From: Rhizobium sp. PDO1-076
Lineage (GTDB): Bacteria > Pseudomonadota > Alphaproteobacteria > Rhizobiales > Rhizobiaceae
DNA length: 64,000 bases
NCBI RefSeq assembly: GCF_000247475.1
Contig: NZ_AHZC01000408.1
Coordinates: forward strand, 35 to 64,034
Reading direction: 5' to 3'
Under the pieces are notes generated by a model. The model saw only the letters and a list, made by a program, of their open reading frames with translations. It did not search any database and was not told the origin of the DNA. This document shows, piece after piece, positions 8,899-17,319 of the stretch. Position numbers and translations under genes: made by a program. Numbering within the stretch: the first letter of the stretch is position 1; each line of letters opens with the position of its first letter.

Positions 8899-8989
8899 AA
8901 CCTGAAAATGCGATTATTCGCCGAGCTGGTCTGTAAAGATCCATTTCTCCCGAATGAATTTACTTAGCGTTAACTCTTTTCATGGAAAC

Positions 8990-9092
8990 TAAGCTCATCC
9001 AGTCCTCCTGGATTCAGGCAGTTTCACCTAACGGCGATGGTCTGATTTTCTCCCTGTTTTACCTTGAGAGCCGCGTTTGCGGCTCTTTTTTT
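8990..9092 (+). ncRNA. Candidate small RNA with an anti-Shine-Dalgarno hairpin loop
   Basis: The region between the DUF1192 gene and rcdA holds a hairpin ATCCAG (8997-9002), loop TCCTC, CTGGAT (9008-9013); a pyrimidine-rich TTTTCTCCCTG near 9048; and a strong intrinsic terminator at 9068-9092. A CCTCC loop exposed on a short stem followed by a terminator is the layout of several rhizobial trans-acting sRNAs. The 5' end is not defined and no convincing promoter was found. The alternative is a long 3' UTR of the MFS-DUF1192 transcript. Confidence 0.4.
9068..9092 (+). terminator. Strong intrinsic terminator before rcdA
   Basis: GAGCCGC (9068-9074), loop GTTT, GCGGCTC (9079-9085), followed by seven T residues. 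It ends either the DUF1192 mRNA or the candidate small RNA. Confidence 0.85.
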
Positions 9093-9128
9093 GCTTTGCG
9101 CCGTAAAGTAACCGCAAAATTGTGGGAA

Positions 9129-9143
9129 TTAACCCTTCCTTAA
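9129..9143. promoter_or_regulatory. CtrA-type binding box upstream of rcdA
   Basis: TTAA (9129-9132), seven bases, TTAA (9140-9143) is the full TTAA-N7-TTAA consensus of the alphaproteobacterial cell-cycle regulator CtrA. It lies 118 bases before the rcdA start. RcdA itself helps ClpXP degrade CtrA, so the site suggests feedback. Confidence 0.65.
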
Positions 9144-9260
9144 GAAACGCCTTGCGCATTTGGGGTATTGGTAGCATCGTAGCCTCACCAAATGCGGCAG
9201 GAACAAGATCGCACCGCTGCCGTTACGTACAATAGTGATGCGTTTTACAGGGAAACATCC

Positions 9261-9776
9261 ATGTCGGAACTCGGGTTGAATACGGTTAGCTTCGCCGGTC
9301 GCGCAGCGGCATCCAGCCAGTTCAAGGCGACCTATGCCGAGGGCATGGGCCTGGTCGAAGAAACGGCCGCCTACCTCGACGGTCCTGGCCGCGCCGCCGC
9401 CAAGGTCCTGCCACGCCAGGCCTCTGTGCTCTACGCAGCCGAATCCATGCGCCTTACCACCCGTCTTATGCAGATGGCCTCCTGGCTGCTGCTGCAGCGC
9501 GCCGTCAACAACGGCGAAATGAGCCGCGATCAGGTTCTGTCCGAAAAGAGCAAGGTACGCTTGGATGGCTTCAACGTCGACCGTACGGCACCGGGCTGGC
9601 TCGACCTGCCGGAATCCTTCCGTGACCTCGTCGAACGCTCGCTGCGCCTGCAGAACCGCATCGCCCTGCTCGACCGCGAAATCTACCGCCCGCAGGAAGA
9701 AGAGTTCCTGCCGGACAATGAAAACAGCGTGCAGGCACAGTTGAACCTGCTGCGCACGGCTTTCAACGCCGGCTGA
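9261..9776 (+). CDS. rcdA: RcdA-type protease adaptor (DUF1465 family)
   Basis: A 171-residue, mainly helical protein of the DUF1465 family, which contains RcdA, the Caulobacter factor that helps deliver CtrA to ClpXP. Recognisable parts are SVLYAAESMRLTTRLMQMASWLLLQRAV near residues 54-80, WLDLPESFRDLVERSLRLQNRI near 113-135 and an acidic C-terminal tail. The ATG at 9261 is chosen because AGGGAAA lies just upstream; a longer frame begins at 9192. It is a single gene with its own terminator and a CtrA box 118 bases upstream. Assignment to RcdA rather than another DUF1465 protein rests on recalled family membership. Confidence 0.8.
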   Translation: MSELGLNTVSFAGRAAASSQFKATYAEGMGLVEETAAYLDGPGRAAAKVLPRQASVLYAAESMRLTTRLMQMASWLLLQRAVNNGEMSRDQVLSEKSKVRLDGFNVDRTAPGWLDLPESFRDLVERSLRLQNRIALLDREIYRPQEEEFLPDNENSVQAQLNLLRTAFNAG

Positions 9777-9813
9777 ACCACGCCCGCTTCAAGACGATCT
9801 GAAATGATACGAT

Positions 9814-9846
9814 AGCCCGGCATGCGCCTGCATGACCGGGCTTTTT
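9814..9846 (+). terminator. Terminator after rcdA
   Basis: AGCCCGG (9814-9820) pairs with CCGGGCT (9836-9842), with an inner ATGC/GCAT pairing, followed by TTTTT. Confidence 0.75.
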
Positions 9847-9932
9847 GTTAACCGTGCACCTCAAGGTATTTTCCAGGATATTTACAACTTTAAATAAAGG
9901 TGACACTCTCTTGCAATCCAAGGGAGGGCATC

Positions 9933-11000
9933 ATGACGAAGTTCATTCTTTCGATCGACGGCGGCGGTATTCGCGGCGCCGTCCCCGCAGCCGTACTGAC
10001 CGTACTGGAAGACAAGCTCAAGACCCGCGGCAAGACGCTGCCGCTCTATCGTTACTTCGACCTGATCGCCGGCACATCGACCGGTGCCATCATCGCTGCG
10101 GGCCTCACCTGCCCGAAGCCAAGCCATCCCGACCAGCCGGTCGCCAATGCAGCGAAGCTGCTCGAACTGTATCGTAGCAAAGGGCCGGCGATCTTCGATC
10201 AGTCCCTGTTCCGCAAACTCGCCAATCTCGGTGGCCTGTTTGACGAACACTATGATGCCACGGCATTGGAAAAGATCCTGATCGACATGCTCGGCAAATC
10301 GACGGAGATTGCCCAGGCTTTGACCAAGGTCCTGATCACCGCCTACGACATCCACACGCGACGGGCGGTCTTCATGACCAATGCCGATCCCGAGCATGAG
10401 CGCTTCTATTTCTGGCAGGCGGTGCGCGGCTCATCGGCAGCCCCAACCTATTTCGAGCCGGCGCTGGTCGAGGATCTTGCCGCACAGAGCCATGGCGCAG
10501 TTCCGTCGATCCCGATGGTCGATGGCGGCGTCTTCGCCAACGACCCGGCCATGGCCGCCTATGTCGAAGGCAGCAAGCTCGGCTGGCGCGACAAGAACGA
10601 GGAGATGATCTTCCTTTCGCTCGGAACGGGATCCGCCAACCGCAAGATACCCTACCAGCAAGCGAAGAACTGGGGTGCCGGCGGCTGGATCAGTCCGGCC
10701 AATGACACGCCGCTGATTTCCGTCTTCATGCAGGGACAGGCCAGCACGGCGTCCTATCAGTTGAACAAGCTGTTGAACCGCACTCCGCCGAAATTTACCG
10801 ACGGCGCGACCATCGTCACCATGGCCAATCGCGGCTCGCTGAACTATTTCCGGCTGGACGCGCCGCTCATCGGCGTCAATGATGCGCTGGACGACGCCAG
10901 CCCCGGCAATATCAAGGCCCTGATCGAATTCGGCATGACGCTCGCAGCAAAGCACGATCTTGCGCTCGAGGAGGTCGCCGACCGGCTGGCCGCGATCTGA
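9933..11000 (+). CDS. Patatin-like phospholipase
   Basis: A 355-residue lipid acyl hydrolase. The oxyanion-hole motif DGGGIRG is at residues 9-15, the nucleophile serine is in GTSTG near 47, and the catalytic Asp is in DGGVFANDPAMAA near 196, so the Ser-Asp dyad is complete. ATG 9933 has AGGGAGGGC just upstream and is preferred over a GTG at 9900. There is no signal peptide, so it is likely cytoplasmic. The overall form resembles the CapV type used in CBASS defence, but no cyclase or other defence gene is adjacent, so a housekeeping lipase is more likely. Confidence 0.85.
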   Translation: MTKFILSIDGGGIRGAVPAAVLTVLEDKLKTRGKTLPLYRYFDLIAGTSTGAIIAAGLTCPKPSHPDQPVANAAKLLELYRSKGPAIFDQSLFRKLANLGGLFDEHYDATALEKILIDMLGKSTEIAQALTKVLITAYDIHTRRAVFMTNADPEHERFYFWQAVRGSSAAPTYFEPALVEDLAAQSHGAVPSIPMVDGGVFANDPAMAAYVEGSKLGWRDKNEEMIFLSLGTGSANRKIPYQQAKNWGAGGWISPANDTPLISVFMQGQASTASYQLNKLLNRTPPKFTDGATIVTMANRGSLNYFRLDAPLIGVNDALDDASPGNIKALIEFGMTLAAKHDLALEEVADRLAAI

Positions 11001-11041
11001 CCGGGCGTCCGCTCACCTTGCCAATTTGTGCAACGAAAAAA

Positions 11042-11065
11042 GCCCGGTAAAAACCGGGCCTTTTT
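11042..11065. terminator. Bidirectional terminator between patatin gene and rpmE
   Basis: GCCCGGT (11042-11048), loop AAAA, ACCGGGC (11053-11059), flanked by an A-run on the left and CTTTTT on the right, so it can serve both convergent genes. Confidence 0.8.
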
Positions 11066-11089
11066 GTATTCTTGCGGAATTCGCAGCGA

Positions 11090-11311
11090 TTAGAGGCCGA
11101 GGCCGCCGAAACGCTTGTTGAACTTCGAAAGGCGACCGCCGCGGTCCATCAGCTGCTGGTTGCCGCCGGTCCAAGCCGGGTGCGACTTCGGATCGATTTC
11201 GAGGTTCATGGTCGCGTTAGCCGAACCCCAGGTCGAACGCGTTTCATATTCGGTGCCATCGGTCATGACGACTTTGATGACGTGGTAGTCGGGATGGATG
11301 TCAGCCTTCAT
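11090..11311 (-). CDS. rpmE: 50S ribosomal protein L31, cysteine-free form
   Basis: Large-subunit ribosomal protein of 73 residues. It begins [21 protein letters not shown] and ends with the L31 signature [21 protein letters not shown]. There is no cysteine at all, so it lacks the CxxC zinc site of zinc-binding L31. It is divergent from the ABC exporter gene and ends at a shared terminator. Confidence 0.95.
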   Translation of the reverse strand: MKADIHPDYHVIKVVMTDGTEYETRSTWGSANATMNLEIDPKSHPAWTGGNQQLMDRGGRLSKFNKRFGGLGL

Positions 11312-11501
11312 CGCTCTATTCCTGCTGTGCCGGTAGGGTCCATATGCCGCAATTGCGTCAGCGAGACCTATTCAATACATGATGCCGCAGTCCGATCAGG
11401 CCACGGCTTCCCAATTCGATGCCGTGCCTATACATGAAGGGCGCAGGGATAACAAGTGCCATGGCACGAAAGCCTGCAAGCACTGTCAGGAGCAATGCCG
11501 C

Positions 11502-13304
11502 GTGACCTTGGAAGCCGAAAACAACGATAAGAAACGCCGCTCTCTGAAGCCGCTCAGCAGTCTCTTGCCCTATTTGAAACGATATCGCAGACTGGTCGCC
11601 GGCGCCGTCATCTTCCTCGGCCTTGCCGCGGCCACCACGCTTGCCCTGCCGATTGCCATCCGGCGCATGCTCGATCACGGCTTCAATGCCTCCGACAGCG
11701 GCTTTATCAACAAATACTTCGCCATGATGATCGTCATGGCCGTGGTCCTCGCCGTTGCCAGCGCCATGCGCTACTATTTCGTCATCACCATCGGCGAGCG
11801 TGTGGTTGCGGATCTGCGTCGCGACGTGTTCGCCCATGTGACACGGTTGTCGCCATCCTTCTTCGACATCAACCAGTCGGGGGAAATCGTTTCCCGCCTG
11901 ACCGCGGACACGGTTCAGCTGAAATCGGCAGTCGGCGCCACGGCCTCGCTTGCGCTCCGCAATTCGATTCTCTGTCTCGGCGCGATCGCCATGATGATCT
12001 ACACCAGCCCGCGCCTGTCGATCATGGTGCTGGCCGCAATCCCGATCATCGTCTTCCCGCTGGTTGCCTTTGGCCGCTCCGTCCGCAAGCGCTCCCGCAC
12101 GGCCCAGGACACCTTGGCCGAGGCCTCCACCTTCGCCGGCGAAATGATCGGCTCCGCCCGGACCTTGCAGGCCTTCAATGCCGAGGAAATGGCGCGCCTG
12201 CGTTATGGCTCAGCGGTGGAAAGCGCCTATGAAGCGGCCCGCGCCGCGATCAAGTCACGGTCGCTATTGACCGGCGTCGCCATTGCGCTGATTTTCGGCA
12301 GCATCGTCGCCGTCCTCTGGTTCGGCGCGCAAAGCGTATTGGCCGGCACGATGTCTGCCGGCACGTTGGGCCAGTTCCTGCTCTATTCGGTGATTGCCGG
12401 CGGCTCGCTGGGCACGCTGTCGGAAGTCTGGGGCGAGCTCTCGCAGGCCTCTGGTGCCGCCGAGCGCCTGACCGAACTGCTCGCCGAGCATCCGGCCATC
12501 GCCGCGCCTTTGCATCCCGCAGTCTTGCCGCAACCGGCCGAGGGTCGCGTGACATTCGACGGCGTGCGTTTCGCCTACCCGTCCCGCACAGCGAAGTCCG
12601 CCCTCAAGGGCCTGTCCTTCAACGTTGCGCCCGGCGAGACCGTGGCGATCGTCGGCCCGTCGGGCGCCGGCAAGAGCACCATCTTTTCGCTGATCCTGCG
12701 CTTCTACGATCCGTCCGAAGGCAGCGTCTATCTCGACGGTACCGATATCCGAACGGTTGATCCGCAGGCCTTGCGCGCCCGAACCGCGATCGTGCCGCAG
12801 GACGTCACCATCTTCGCCTCGTCGATCCACGACAACATCGCCTTCGGCACACCGAACGCCGACCGGCGGATGGTCGAGGCGGCCGCGGAAGCTGCCCAGG
12901 CGAGCGAATTCATCAACCGGCTGGAGAACGGTTTCGACACCGTGGTCGGCGAACGGGGTATCACCCTGTCCGGCGGCCAGCGCCAGCGCATTGCCATTGC
13001 GCGTGCGCTGCTCCGCGACGCCCCGCTCCTGCTGCTCGACGAAGCGACCTCGGCGCTGGATGCCGAAAGCGAGACGCTGGTGCAAAAAGCGCTCGATGGC
13101 CTGATGAATAACCGCACGACGATCGTTATCGCCCATCGCCTGGCAACCGTCCTCAAGGCCGACCGCATCCTGGTGCTCGACGACGGCCATATCGTCGAAC
13201 AGGGGACGCATCAGAGCCTGATCCAGCAGGGTGGCCTCTATGCCAAGCTGGCCCGTCTACAGTTCGAGACCGGCGGACGCGACTTCACCGCCGCGGCGCA
13301 ATAA
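11502..13304 (+). CDS. ABC exporter, fused membrane and ATPase domains (MsbA-like)
   Basis: A half-size exporter of about 600 residues that works as a homodimer. Residues about 25-310 form six membrane helices; the ATPase follows with Walker A GPSGAGKST near 387, signature LSGGQRQRIAIARALL near 490, Walker B LLLLDEATSALD near 510 and the H-loop in IAHRLATV. Start GTG 11502 has AGGAG 9 bases before it; the frame is open to 11379, but that segment looks like leader sequence. The substrate is not evident: lipid A-like lipids, peptides and drugs are all possible. It is divergent from rpmE. Confidence 0.85.
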   Translation: MTLEAENNDKKRRSLKPLSSLLPYLKRYRRLVAGAVIFLGLAAATTLALPIAIRRMLDHGFNASDSGFINKYFAMMIVMAVVLAVASAMRYYFVITIGERVVADLRRDVFAHVTRLSPSFFDINQSGEIVSRLTADTVQLKSAVGATASLALRNSILCLGAIAMMIYTSPRLSIMVLAAIPIIVFPLVAFGRSVRKRSRTAQDTLAEASTFAGEMIGSARTLQAFNAEEMARLRYGSAVESAYEAARAAIKSRSLLTGVAIALIFGSIVAVLWFGAQSVLAGTMSAGTLGQFLLYSVIAGGSLGTLSEVWGELSQASGAAERLTELLAEHPAIAAPLHPAVLPQPAEGRVTFDGVRFAYPSRTAKSALKGLSFNVAPGETVAIVGPSGAGKSTIFSLILRFYDPSEGSVYLDGTDIRTVDPQALRARTAIVPQDVTIFASSIHDNIAFGTPNADRRMVEAAAEAAQASEFINRLENGFDTVVGERGITLSGGQRQRIAIARALLRDAPLLLLDEATSALDAESETLVQKALDGLMNNRTTIVIAHRLATVLKADRILVLDDGHIVEQGTHQSLIQQGGLYAKLARLQFETGGRDFTAAAQ

Positions 13305-13338
13305 CGCACCAGCGCAAGACTGCTCGGACGATGAACAG

Positions 13339-13362
13339 ACATGGGTGGATTTTCACCCATGT
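13339..13362. repeat. Perfect 9-bp inverted repeat upstream of the TctC-like gene
   Basis: ACATGGGTG (13339-13347) and CACCCATGT (13354-13362) are perfect complements around GATTTT. A further CCACCCAT follows near 13385. There is no T-run. It lies in the 235-base gap after the ABC exporter, where no gene is seen, and may be an operator. Confidence 0.4.
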
Positions 13363-13539
13363 TTGCGCCCGTTTGGGCAGGAATCCACCCATCCCCCGCC
13401 AAAGACGTGCAGCCGTCCTACAACCACAGCGCATTGCCGTTGTTCGGTATCACCGGAACGCGACAATCACCCCTGTCCGGATGGATCGCGGGAGGAGCTG
13501 TGGCCGCCGGATAGTCAACACATGACGGGAGGAATGTTC

Positions 13540-14511
13540 ATGTCATTCGTTAAATCCATAATCGCGGCGGGCCTGCTGGCCGGCGTTGTGTCGGTCGGTA
13601 CGGCAAAGGCCGAATTTCCCGAGCGCGCGGTCACTCTGGTCGTGCCCTTTGCCGCCGGCGGCTCGACCGACGTCGTCGCCCGGGTCATTGCCGAGCGCAT
13701 GTCGACCGATCTCGGTCAGCAGGTCGTGGTGCAGAATGTCGGCGGCGCCGGCGGCAGCCTCGGTGCTGGAAATGTCGCACGCGCAGAACCGGACGGCTAC
13801 ACCATCCTGATGGGCACAGTCGCCACCCATGCGCTCAATCCGCTGATCCTGAAGAACAAGCCGTATGATGCCGAAACCGATTTTGCCCCGGTCTCCCTGC
13901 TCGTCGTCGTGCCGAACGTTCTGGTCGTCAACCCGCAACTGCCGGTGAAAGACGTCAAGGAATTGCTCGCCCTGTTGAAGGCCGAGCCGGAAAAGTACAG
14001 CTATGCCTCGTCGGGCAATGGCACTCCGCTGCATCTGTCAGGCGAATTGTTCAACGCCATGGCCGGCGTCAAGATGCAGCATGTGCCCTACAAAGGCTCC
14101 GGCCCGGCCCTGACCGATGTGATCGGCAACCAGGTGCCGATCATGTTCGACAACCTTCCGTCCTCCTCCGGCCACATCAAGGCTGGCACATTGCGGGCGC
14201 TGGCCGTCACCACGGCTGAACGGGCGCCATCCTTCCCCGACGTGCCGACCATGGCCGAGGCGGGCATCCCCGGCTACGAGACCTATACCTGGAACGCATT
14301 GTTCGCCCCGAAAGACACGCCAAAGGACGTCGTCGACCGCCTGAACGCCTCCGCGAAAGTCGCCATGGCCGATCCGGCTGTCGTCGAGCGCATGAAGGAA
14401 TTCAGCGCAACCGTCGTCGCATCGAGCCCCGAGGAACTGGCAGCCCACGTCAAGGCCGAGATGGCCAAGTGGACACCTGTCGTGCGTGACGCCAACGTGC
14501 AGATGGACTGA
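13540..14511 (+). CDS. Periplasmic binding protein, TctC/Bug family
   Basis: A 323-residue secreted solute-binding protein. A signal peptide (IIAAGLLAGVVSVGTAKA) is followed by FPERAVTLVVPFAAGGSTD near residue 27, then NVGGAGGSLGAGNVARAEPDG near 65 and MQHVPYKGSGPALTD near 180, all standard for the tripartite tricarboxylate receptors. ATG 13540 is chosen over ATG 13534 because GGGAGG is then 7 bases upstream. These receptors normally serve a TctA-TctB permease, yet neither is adjacent, so it is an orphan receptor as in many betaproteobacterial and rhizobial genomes. The ligand is probably a carboxylate, but this cannot be read from the sequence. Confidence 0.85.
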   Translation: MSFVKSIIAAGLLAGVVSVGTAKAEFPERAVTLVVPFAAGGSTDVVARVIAERMSTDLGQQVVVQNVGGAGGSLGAGNVARAEPDGYTILMGTVATHALNPLILKNKPYDAETDFAPVSLLVVVPNVLVVNPQLPVKDVKELLALLKAEPEKYSYASSGNGTPLHLSGELFNAMAGVKMQHVPYKGSGPALTDVIGNQVPIMFDNLPSSSGHIKAGTLRALAVTTAERAPSFPDVPTMAEAGIPGYETYTWNALFAPKDTPKDVVDRLNASAKVAMADPAVVERMKEFSATVVASSPEELAAHVKAEMAKWTPVVRDANVQMD

Positions 14512-14550
14512 TTGCGACCTCAGCAGGCAGGAAAGAAACAGTCCGCCGGA

Positions 14551-16197
14551 TCACCCTCCGGCGGCTCTGCCGGCAACCCGTCCGGAAAACAGGCAGCCGC
14601 CGAGGAAGGTACCTTCCAGCGCATTGTAGCCATGCATGCCACCGCCGCCAAAGCCTGACACTTCACCCGCCGCATAGAGCCCCGCAATCGGCTTGTTGTC
14701 GCGCGACAAAACCCGACCGTCGAGATCGGTGTGCAAACCGCCCAAAGTCTTGCGGGTCAGGATATGCAGGCGCACCCCGATCAGCGGCCCCGCCTTGGGA
14801 TCGAGCAGCCGATGCGGCTTGGCAGTGCGCATGAGCTTGTCGCCGAGATAGTTGCGCGCACCGCGAATGGCCGTGACCTGCGCATCCTTGCTGAACTTGT
14901 TGTCGATCTCCCGGTCGCGTGCCTCGATCTGTGTCCGGACATGATGGATGCCCAGGCGATGTTCGCCACTCACAGCATTCATCGCCGAGATCAGATCCTC
15001 GAGCGTGTCGCGGACGACGAAGTCCTCGCCCTTGTCCATGAAGGCCTGCACCGGACCCGGCGGGTTCTTGCCGAGCCGCTTCAGCAGCAGTGGCAGGTCC
15101 TTGTCGGTCAGGTCCGGGTTCTGCTCTGAACCGGAGAGGGCAAATTCCTTCTTGATGATCGCCTTGTTGAGGATGAACCAGGAATAGTCATCGCCGCGTG
15201 CCCGTATCGCCTTCAGCGTCGCCAGCGTGTCGAAGCCGGGCATGGCAGGCGCTGCAAACCGGTTGCCATCGGCATCGCACCAGAACGACGACGGACCCGG
15301 CAGGATGCGGATCCCGTGGTTTGGCCAGATTGGATCCCAATTACGCAGACCCTCGGTATAGTGCCACATCCGGTCGCCATTGATGATCTCGCCACCAGCG
15401 ACCTGCGTGATCCCCAGCATGCGTCCGTCGACATGGGCCGGCACGCCCGCGACCATCGATTTCGGCGGCAGTCCAAGCCGCTCGACCGGCCAGCTCTTGC
15501 GCACCAGATCGTGGTTGCCGCCTATGCCACCAGACGCCACGATGACGGCTCCGGCCTTTGCCTCGAAACTGCCGACCACATTGCGCGAACTGGAGGCGCC
15601 CCGCGGCGTCGCGTCGCCTGCCAGAACTGAACCGGCAGCGCCTGTGACCGCGCCATTGGTGACGACCAGACGGTCCACCTGATGACGGAACAGCAAGGTG
15701 AGCTTGCCGGCAACTGCCGCAGCCCTTGCGCGCTGCACGAAGGGGGCAAGCACGCCCGGGCCGGTGCCCCATGTCACATGAAAACGTGGCACCGAATTGC
15801 CATGCCCTGTGGCGAGCGCTCCGCCGCGCTCGGCCCAGCCGACCACCGGAAACCAGCGCACCCCTTGCGCTTTCAACCAGCTCCGCTTCTCGCCGGCCGC
15901 AAAATGCAGATAGGCCTCGGCCCATTGCCGTGGCCAGAAATCCTCGGTGCGATCGAACCCGGCCGAGCCGAACCAGTCCTGCCGCGCCAGATCGAAGCTG
16001 TCGCGAATGCCCATCCGCCGCTGCTCGGGACTGTCGATGAAAAACAGGCCACCCAGAGACCAGAAGGCCTGGCCTCCAAGGTTCTGCTCACCCTCCTGAT
16101 CCACAATGCCGACCTTCAGCCCGCGATCCACGGCTTCGGTGGCTGCAACAAGACCGGCCAGACCGGCACCGATGACCAGAATATCGAAATGCTGCAT
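14551..16197 (-). CDS. FAD-binding dehydrogenase (KstD/fumarate-reductase-like)
   Basis: A flavoprotein of about 548 residues. The dinucleotide-binding motif VIGAGLAGLVAATEA is at residues 7-21, and the C-terminal FAD region reads GLYAAGEVSGFGGGGMHGYNALEG near 510-535. It belongs with predicted FAD dehydrogenases related to 3-ketosteroid dehydrogenase and fumarate reductase flavoproteins. There is no twin-arginine signal, so it is cytoplasmic. ATG 16197 has GGAGG 5 bases upstream; a TTG at 16212 is an unlikely earlier start. It stands alone, convergent with the TctC-like gene, and the substrate is unknown. Confidence 0.82.
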   Translation of the reverse strand: MQHFDILVIGAGLAGLVAATEAVDRGLKVGIVDQEGEQNLGGQAFWSLGGLFFIDSPEQRRMGIRDSFDLARQDWFGSAGFDRTEDFWPRQWAEAYLHFAAGEKRSWLKAQGVRWFPVVGWAERGGALATGHGNSVPRFHVTWGTGPGVLAPFVQRARAAAVAGKLTLLFRHQVDRLVVTNGAVTGAAGSVLAGDATPRGASSSRNVVGSFEAKAGAVIVASGGIGGNHDLVRKSWPVERLGLPPKSMVAGVPAHVDGRMLGITQVAGGEIINGDRMWHYTEGLRNWDPIWPNHGIRILPGPSSFWCDADGNRFAAPAMPGFDTLATLKAIRARGDDYSWFILNKAIIKKEFALSGSEQNPDLTDKDLPLLLKRLGKNPPGPVQAFMDKGEDFVVRDTLEDLISAMNAVSGEHRLGIHHVRTQIEARDREIDNKFSKDAQVTAIRGARNYLGDKLMRTAKPHRLLDPKAGPLIGVRLHILTRKTLGGLHTDLDGRVLSRDNKPIAGLYAAGEVSGFGGGGMHGYNALEGTFLGGCLFSGRVAGRAAGG

Positions 16198-16287
16198 GAT
16201 GTCCTCCAACAACAGGCAGTCTTACGCTTACGCGCACGTAATACAATCCTCAAATAAGGTGGGTATAGAACTGTACAGTACCGGATT

Positions 16288-17319
16288 TCACCGTTCGGTG
16301 AGTTTCAGCTCGATGCGACGGTTCAAGGATCGCGCCTCGACACTGTCGCCTTCGGCAATCGGCTGGTTTTCCCCGAAACCGGCAGCGACCAGACGGTTTG
16401 CGGGAACCCCTTGGGCAATCAGATATTTGACCACCGAGATCGCGCGCGCAGCCGAAAGCTCCCAGTTGTCGGCGTACCGACCCGTTCCCGCGAGCGGCAC
16501 ATTGTCGGTGTGACCATCGACACGCAGAACCCAGTTGATCTCCGGCGGAATTTCCCGCGCCAGATCAAGCAGGGCCGTGGCCAGCTTGGCCATCTCGACC
16601 TCGCCGGCCGGATTGAGCACATTGCCGCCGGACGGGAAAAGCACTTCCGACTGGAAGACGAAACGGTCACCGACGATGCGGATGTTTTCGCGGTCCGACA
16701 GGATTTCCCGCAGCCGGCCGAAGAAGTCGGACCGGTAGCGGTTCAACTCCTGGACCCGCTGCGCCAAGGCCACATTGAGCCGGCGGCCGAGATCGGAAAT
16801 CTTCGCCTGGGAATTGGCATCCTTGGCTTCCGATGCCTGCAGCGCCTCCTCGATGGCGGCGATCTGCGCGCGCAGAGCGGCGATCTGCTGGTTGAGCAAC
16901 TCGATCTGGCTCATCGCCCGGGTGCTGACCTGTTTTTCCGCGTCCAGTTCCTGCGTGAGCCTGCCGACTTTCACATTGGCCGCATCGGCAGACCCGGTTC
17001 CGCTCTCCAGAAGCTGCTGCAGCCGGGTGCGCTCGCTTTCCGAGGATGCGAGCGACGACTGCAGGCTGGCAAGCGTGTCTTCGAGATCCTGCTTGCCGCT
17101 CTTTTCGAGTGCCAGCAACTGGGTGAGTTCGGCAATCTGACTGTTCAGCCTGTTCAGCACCTCGTCCTTGCCGGAAATCTCCCGGCTCAGGATGAACTGC
17201 GCAAGGACGAAGACCGTGAGCAGGAACATGATCGCCAGAAGCAGCGTCGACAGGGCATCGACGAAGCCCGGCCAGTAATCGACGGAGCGCTCCCGGCGCC
17301 GGTTGCGGCCGAGCGCCAT
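16288..17319 (-). CDS. OmpA/MotB-like peptidoglycan-binding motor protein
   Basis: A 343-residue protein with one N-terminal membrane helix, a long coiled coil and a C-terminal OmpA-type domain. The helix reads FVDALSTLLLAIMFLL, whose Asp near residue 20 matches the proton-carrying Asp of MotB and ExbD-like stators. Residues about 50-180 are heptad-rich. The OmpA part has VDGHTDNVPL near 270 and LSAARAISVVKYL near 290, expected to bind peptidoglycan. Its start directly follows the stop of the MotA/TolQ-like gene. It is not a flagellar MotB by context, since no flagellar gene is near. Confidence 0.85.
   Translation of the reverse strand: MALGRNRRRERSVDYWPGFVDALSTLLLAIMFLLTVFVLAQFILSREISGKDEVLNRLNSQIAELTQLLALEKSGKQDLEDTLASLQSSLASSESERTRLQQLLESGTGSADAANVKVGRLTQELDAEKQVSTRAMSQIELLNQQIAALRAQIAAIEEALQASEAKDANSQAKISDLGRRLNVALAQRVQELNRYRSDFFGRLREILSDRENIRIVGDRFVFQSEVLFPSGGNVLNPAGEVEMAKLATALLDLAREIPPEINWVLRVDGHTDNVPLAGTGRYADNWELSAARAISVVKYLIAQGVPANRLVAAGFGENQPIAEGDSVEARSLNRRIELKLTER

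Noticed and set aside
9933-11000. Patatin-like protein as a CBASS effector (CapV)
   Set aside because: The fold and motifs resemble CapV, but no CD-NTase, Cap2/Cap3 or other defence gene is nearby; rcdA and rpmE flank it.
11379-11501. N-terminal extension of the ABC exporter with Cys/His residues
   Set aside because: The extension resembles random leader sequence; the GTG at 11502 with AGGAG is a better start and gives the usual length.
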